Below are positions 59,389-64,000 of a stretch of 64,000 bases of DNA, piece by piece; positions within the stretch are counted from its first letter, which is position 1, and each line of letters begins with the position of its first letter. A program made the position numbers and the translations under genes. This DNA is from Trichoderma breve (lineage: Eukaryota; Ascomycota; Sordariomycetes; Hypocreales; Hypocreaceae). The notes beneath the pieces are model-generated. The model had not been told where the DNA came from, ran no database searches, and saw only the letters and a program-made list of their open reading frames with translations. The stretch lies in NCBI RefSeq assembly GCF_028502605.1, contig NW_026611593.1:1054001-1118000 (forward strand), in the 5' to 3' direction.

Positions 59389-59733
59389 CTACCACGCACA
59401 AAAGTTGATATTTAGAGATACTCCGTTGGCAGTCCATGACCCTCCATTGTTGTGCCCATGGCAACCCAAAATGTTATTGTATGCATCCGTACAAACTTGT
59501 GCATTCTCGAAATTTCCAATTTTTCCAATACGGGCAACGTTGCCTCCACCATCAGTCAATGTGTCCCAGTTACCGTTCAGCGTGTTATAGTTTTCCCTGC
59601 ACCAGTCGGATGCATGAGACCGCAATGTATCGTAGTTGATACAGAAACTACCGCCACTCTGTGAGTAACATTCGGCGGCTTGCGAGACGGAAGCCATCCC
59701 GATGGCTGAGAGAATAACAGGCCAGTAATGCAT
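59389..59733 (-). CDS. Small secreted six-cysteine protein, possibly Y3-like glycan-binding
   Basis: A single exon of 114 residues. The first 19 residues are a signal peptide (WPVILSAIGMASVSQA, then AECYS). The mature chain has six cysteines, suggesting three disulfides, and is rich in Asn, Gly and Trp. The C-terminal part, with VCTDAYNNILGCHGHNNGG and a final FCAW, resembles by eye the fungal Y3-type glycan-binding family, but this is a judgement from pattern only. No enzyme motif is visible. Such proteins are secreted effectors or defence lectins in several fungi. It lies within a gene-poor, relic-rich stretch. Confidence 0.75.
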   Translation of the reverse strand: MHYWPVILSAIGMASVSQAAECYSQSGGSFCINYDTLRSHASDWCRENYNTLNGNWDTLTDGGGNVARIGKIGNFENAQVCTDAYNNILGCHGHNNGGSWTANGVSLNINFCAW

Positions 59734-61581
59734 GATGGCGATCGGTGAATTCCTAGTTTAAATGTTAGACACAGTCAGAGAGTTGAACTTGAAAACGAAC
59801 GTGATATATTATCAGTAGCTGTCTCTACCAGATGAGTTTCCTGCTGTCTGGAGGTGATGTTTGCAAGGGCTTGTTTCTAGAGTTGGTGATTAACTTTCTC
59901 GATGAGAAGAATGCCAGTTATATAGCCATATTCTTCTACATGTGACCTTGACTTTCTCACGTCAGTTGTCTAACTTGTCATGTCTAAATGTAACCAAGAG
60001 CTTTGACAGGACCCTTGCCTTGACTTAGATGTCTATGAAGTACTCTATACATCCTAGATATATGACTACATAGCTGTGTAACTTATTCATACCTCGTAAT
60101 TTGTCTTACATATTATGTCAACTGTAACCAGGGGCTTCGGCAGGACCCATGTCTTGGCTTATAAATTAGAGTCAGTATGAAGTACGTCTTAGACATATAG
60201 CTATATACCTGGCTATTATGTCTGATAAGATAATATGATTTACTAAGATATTACTCACTAACATAAACAAATGACATACTTATGATGTTGATACAGCTCC
60301 GAATCAAGCTCACTATGAATGTGATGTTTTTTGTGATGCTGTAAACTGGAGCCATTTACGGAACAAGTTTGAGAAAATACAACTGTGTATCGTTGGACAG
60401 TATGCCTCTGCCTACGGTAAATGCTTCAGCTGGAGGCTTAATAGAAGCTGGTATCTCTTGCTCGGTGCAATTTGTCACTGCCATTTACTCGCGAGTGCTA
60501 TACTACGTCTTTCTACTACGACTTTTTTTCTGGGTAGCGAGGTTTTCGGTTATGCAAGGGTGCTATGGTGTTCTCTTATGCGACGAATGACGCTTAGTTG
60601 ATCCAAAAACGAGCGGAGTTTGCGACGGCTGTCCCGAAACAATACACCGCAATGGGGTGAGGTTTGCTCTGTATTAGCTACAGCTCCAATATCTTGGTCT
60701 AATCAGAAAGAGACTTCATAGAGCATAGGCACTTATTTTAGCCCTACTACATCTAATTACTTAAGATCATCCATAAAGATACATCAAGTCATTAAACCGT
60801 ACTTTATTTACGTCAAGAGCGAACAACCAACGTATACAAAATTCGCAAACTCATTCTGCTTCCAGTCATCTATAAACTGTCCGCTCGCAAGTTGACCGCA
60901 ATAAAAGTTTAAGACAGTCCACGGCTACAGCCGCCCTGGTTTCCACATACCCCAGGTTTTAGATTGGTCCAGTTTACTATCTGTTTCAGCGTCTGGTGAA
61001 TAATATGTCATCCCGAGAGTCCGAGACTGTCTCAGACCTGACTCTGAAGCGGAATTACGTCGGGTGCTACACAGAAGAAGTGACAGTTGCTATGTGTCCC
61101 AATGCCCAAGATCTCCGCCTCCACGTCAGGAGTGGCTTACTGTATCAGGGGCGATCAAATCTCCCGTTTGTGTCACACCAACTCAGAGCAACCTGCGCAA
61201 ACTTGCAAAGGCGGTGAATAGTCTACCGCCCATTGAGTGTGTTCTAGCACGTATTGTAGCTGTAGATCCGCCAGCCCTGTTCTTTCCCACCACGAGAAAT
61301 TCGGGTCTGGTGCCATTCATAGCCAGCATGCTTCAATTGGTAAACAAATGAAGAAGTAAGTATGCGTGCATATTATTATGTATATGTATGCGTTATGAGC
61401 CAATGGAAATACTGTTCTATCTATCATAACACTCAAATGACCACACACCTAGCAATCATGCTGTGAAACCTTTTGTCCGACCACAAATGTCCTATTACAG
61501 CCCCGATGACAGCAGAACCATCCAATTGCACATGGTCGTGTGCCTTGATAGCACCTGGAGTCTTTGTCGTCCTTTCAACTC
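59734..61581. other. AT-rich gene-poor stretch with a short direct repeat
   Basis: No gene is supported. A two-copy repeat sits at about 59986-60215. Short frames at 60369-60590 and 60996-61217 have no recognisable motif. Confidence 0.45.
59986..60215. repeat. Diverged direct repeat of about 95 bases, two copies
   Basis: Copy 1 (59986-60080) and copy 2 (60120-60215) share the order TGTAACCA, GAGCTTTGACAGGACCC versus GGGCTTCGGCAGGACCC, then CTTGACTTA versus CTTGGCTTA, then ATGAAGTAC. Most differences in the first 40 bases are A or T in copy 1 against G or C in copy 2. Confidence 0.65.
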
Positions 61582-63039
61582 TCAGCTTGCAGCATATCTC
61601 GACATAGTCCGTAGCTTTTCTCCAAAACCCCAAAAGATAAAGGGCGCTGGAATACCAATGCCAATACTGATAAAAGCGAGTATGCTAGTCCCCCAACCAT
61701 AACCTAGGTCTCTGTACAGGTATGGAGCGAATAGAGGGAATCCAAAACCAGCCAAGCTGCGAAGAAGCGCACATGCGGCCATAGCACTGGCTGCGTAGGT
61801 CGGGTAGCTGTCCACGGTGTAAGTCTGCATGCCCTGTAAACATCCCATGGTCCCTGCCGAGAGGATGGCAACACCAATGTTGGGCATGATCCAGTGTAGC
61901 CGCGCCTGTACGCTCCAACCATACCAGAGCAGGCCGACGGAGACCATTATCGACCCGATGAACATGGTTGGCATTCGGAACTCGGGCCGACCGATACCAT
62001 TGTTTTTTGTCTTGAGGTGACGGTAAATTCGGTCGATGAAGAAGAAGTTGAGAATAAGACCCGTGAAAGAGCCAATAGCGATAGAGAGATAGTTTAGTCC
62101 ACCTATACTCACGCTCTCGCCATACCATTCTGTCCAAATGCTTGGAAAGGTGGCGAGCATCAGATATAGCGTCCCGAAGAGGTATGCCATGTAAATAGCA
62201 ATGAACGTGATGATAGGCTGGGTCGCGAACATGCGAATTGGTCGTTCCACAGCTCTACCAAGTTTGCTGACAAGGGTTTCCGGCTCGGCATTCCCAGTGT
62301 GCAGTTTGTGGTTTCCTGTAGCTTTCACAAGCCAATCTCGCTTCCTTCTTAGCAATGTGCCTGGATGTGATTCGCGGAGCCATAGTAGACCAATGACCTG
62401 GATAAACACAGCTGTCATGCTAGATGACCAGAATACCCAACGCCATGTACTATACTCGGCAATGAATCCCCCAGCAATCGGTCCAACAACCGGACCCAGG
62501 AGCGGTGCAAGAGTATAGATTCCCATGGCCTTTCCGCGTTCGTCAGCGCTCCATGTGTCACTAATAGCACCTCCTCCAAGAGCAAGAGGAGCGCTTCCGC
62601 CGATCCCAGCCAGAAAGCGAAAGACGAATAACTCGGCCGGGTTCTGTGCAAAGCCACAACCTAGATTCCATGCCAGATACCATATATTGCTCAGCTGTAG
62701 CAGACGTACACGGCCGTAAAGCTCAGATGCCGGCCCGAAGAACAATGGACCAACGGCGTACGCCAGGATGAAGATGGAAAGTGCTAATTCTACCTCCAGC
62801 TTGCTATTCATGTTGAGATCTTCACCCAGTTTGGATAGAGCTGGCGCAATCATGGCCGAAGAAACAGGAGAAATGAACGTAAAGAGAGAGACGGCCACCG
62901 TGTAGCGCCATTTGATCTTGTTTGGCCAATTCTTTGGGTTTTCTGGGTCTTGTGGTCCATCCCAGGTGACGAGATTGGGATCATTGATGCTTTCAGCAGG
63001 TGGTTTTGCTGCTTCCAAGTCTAACGGTTTTTGGTCCAT
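61582..63039 (-). CDS. MFS multidrug transporter, DHA1-type
   Basis: A single exon of 485 residues. A cytosolic N-terminus ends with the DHA1-typical DPENPKNWPNKIKW (near residue 31) before the first of 12 predicted membrane segments. Motif A appears as GPASELYGRVRLL, the antiporter motif C as APLLGPVVGPIAGG. The family exports drugs, polyamines or fungal metabolites by proton antiport. The gene is divergent from the Zn2Cys6 regulator with 300 bases between the starts. No intron is needed. The substrate is unknown. Confidence 0.92.
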   Translation of the reverse strand: MDQKPLDLEAAKPPAESINDPNLVTWDGPQDPENPKNWPNKIKWRYTVAVSLFTFISPVSSAMIAPALSKLGEDLNMNSKLEVELALSIFILAYAVGPLFFGPASELYGRVRLLQLSNIWYLAWNLGCGFAQNPAELFVFRFLAGIGGSAPLALGGGAISDTWSADERGKAMGIYTLAPLLGPVVGPIAGGFIAEYSTWRWVFWSSSMTAVFIQVIGLLWLRESHPGTLLRRKRDWLVKATGNHKLHTGNAEPETLVSKLGRAVERPIRMFATQPIITFIAIYMAYLFGTLYLMLATFPSIWTEWYGESVSIGGLNYLSIAIGSFTGLILNFFFIDRIYRHLKTKNNGIGRPEFRMPTMFIGSIMVSVGLLWYGWSVQARLHWIMPNIGVAILSAGTMGCLQGMQTYTVDSYPTYAASAMAACALLRSLAGFGFPLFAPYLYRDLGYGWGTSILAFISIGIGIPAPFIFWGFGEKLRTMSRYAAS

Positions 63040-63339
63040 TGTAGTTAAAACTCTTTTCAGACAAATGTTCGTAGAATAATTAATTCTCTAATCTCTACTG
63101 GCATTTCGAGTGCTCCTATATAACATTTTACTCCGTATAAACTACTTGGATGGAATTGGACGCCACCAGCCAATCGGAGCTATGAATTTAGTTCGGGCCC
63201 GTTCCGTCTTCCATAACGACATCCGTGATACCACATTCATTGAACTTCAAATTGTCTCCGTTACTTCTTCCATTTGAACCGAAGCAGACAAAGAATTTCC
63301 ATAAACCTGAACCGTGTCTAACGGCCGTTGAGCGTCCCG
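63040..63339. promoter_or_regulatory. Bidirectional promoter between the DHA1 exporter and the Zn2Cys6 regulator
   Basis: The 300 bases between divergent start codons hold no gene. Zn2Cys6 proteins often bind paired CGG triplets; isolated CGG/CCG triplets occur near 63202, 63208 and 63322-63326, but I see no convincing spaced pair. Confidence 0.5.
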
Positions 63340-64000
63340 ATGCGTATCCGACCCGTAGCAATTGCTCCCACGCCCAACAGGACCCCGGTTGAGCCTGGGA
63401 ATGGCGACTCAGAAGCCATCCGCACAATGCCCTACACCTGTCAACAGTGTGTGCGAAGAAAGGTCAAGTGTGACAAGAGACTCCCGTCATGCTCAAGCTG
63501 CGGCAAAGGTGAATTTGAATGCATCTATCAGGCGCCGAACCCCCCGCGAAAGCGAAAGCGAAAGCGGAACGAGGACGTGCATGAGCGGTTGGTGCGGTAT
63601 GAGCGCATCTTACAAGAGAGTGGCCTTCTCCCTACAGATGATGGCCAACAGACGCACCAGAGCACGCAAGAGCCAGTCTCCCCCACGAGGAGGACCGGTG
63701 AATTGCTCTCTGGTGACGGCAAATCCCGGTATATTGGCAGCAGTCTCTGGCTCAATACCGGACCAGTCGACGTGCATGAAATATCAGAGGATGAAGATGA
63801 AGATCAACCTGTTCAACCAGCGCGCACAAACTCGTTCACAACCGATCCAATAAGCGGTGCGCTGCTTGGAGGTTCGCAGACTCTTGTCCACTATCATCCC
63901 AGCCACAAAGACGCAATGAAGCTTTGGATGGCGCACGTTGAAAATGTCGAGCCTATTTGCAAAATCCTACACATCCCAACAACAGCGAAAATGGTCGAGA
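63340..64000 (+). CDS. Zn2Cys6 fungal transcription factor, 5' part (continues beyond window)
   Basis: The first 220 codons are open to the window edge. The zinc cluster spans C34 to C61 (CQQCVRRKVKCDKRLPSCSS, then CGKGEFEC), spacing 2-6-6-2-6, the usual binuclear pattern. It is followed by a very basic linker (PRKRKRKRNED) and a probable coiled coil (HERLVRYERILQES) for dimerisation. Acidic linker sequence (HEISEDEDEDQ) precedes KLWMAHVENVEPICKILHIP, which matches the beginning of the fungal-specific transcription factor domain. The ATG at 63340 gives a 33-residue arm before the cluster; a second ATG at codon 30 is also possible. Its divergent neighbour is a DHA1 exporter, a likely target. 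Confidence 0.93.
   Translation, partial: MRIRPVAIAPTPNRTPVEPGNGDSEAIRTMPYTCQQCVRRKVKCDKRLPSCSSCGKGEFECIYQAPNPPRKRKRKRNEDVHERLVRYERILQESGLLPTDDGQQTHQSTQEPVSPTRRTGELLSGDGKSRYIGSSLWLNTGPVDVHEISEDEDEDQPVQPARTNSFTTDPISGALLGGSQTLVHYHPSHKDAMKLWMAHVENVEPICKILHIPTTAKMVE

Overview
The window looks like nuclear DNA of a filamentous ascomycete, most likely a Sordariomycete of the Hypocreales type. Genes sit on both strands and carry short introns (about 50-70 bp, GT...AG). The leaders are pyrimidine-rich. The gene set includes a class II hydrophobin, an HsbA-type surface protein, a Zn2Cys6 regulator and two MFS transporters. The genus cannot be fixed from sequence alone. I saw no rRNA, convincing tRNA, CRISPR array or intact transposon. 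Exon structures were built by hand from splice signals and reading-frame continuity.

Layout. 0-13 kb is a dense housekeeping block: NAD-isocitrate dehydrogenase subunit 1 (+), an ACC-synthase-like PLP enzyme (-), cytosolic lysyl-tRNA synthetase (+), the Bud23 rRNA methyltransferase (-), an Svp26/TEX261 cargo receptor (+), a small predicted mitochondrial protein (-) and an MDR oxidoreductase (-). 13-24.7 kb is gene-poor. It holds a dynamin-family GTPase (-), a DUF4238 protein with a repeat-bearing acidic region and a hydrophobic tail (-), a diverged duplicated segment, and gene-like relics. 24.7-33 kb holds a 3-dehydroshikimate dehydratase (+), meiotic MSH4 (-), a FAR1-type DNA-binding protein (+) and the ribosome assembly factor Rsa4 (+). 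A 5.3 kb gap then leads to a trehalose synthase complex regulatory subunit (+), followed by a branched-chain aminotransferase (+) and an HsbA-like secreted protein (-).

From 44.7 kb to the end the window looks like accessory DNA. There is a DHA2-type exporter (+), an M3 thimet-type oligopeptidase (-), an amidoligase (-), a class II hydrophobin (-), a six-cysteine secreted protein (-) and a DHA1-type exporter (-). The last exporter is divergent from a Zn2Cys6 regulator (+) that runs off the window. Between them lie broken kinase-like, secreted-peptide-like and other frames, and short repeats whose copies differ mostly by C:G to T:A transitions, as repeat-induced point mutation (RIP) would leave.

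How they may work together. The housekeeping genes are functionally independent. The neighbourhood most worth following is exporter, oligopeptidase, amidoligase and hydrophobin (48.5-55.9 kb), whose predicted activities could act on one peptide substrate. The regulator-exporter pair at the right edge resembles a self-contained efflux module. Both are inferences from gene order.
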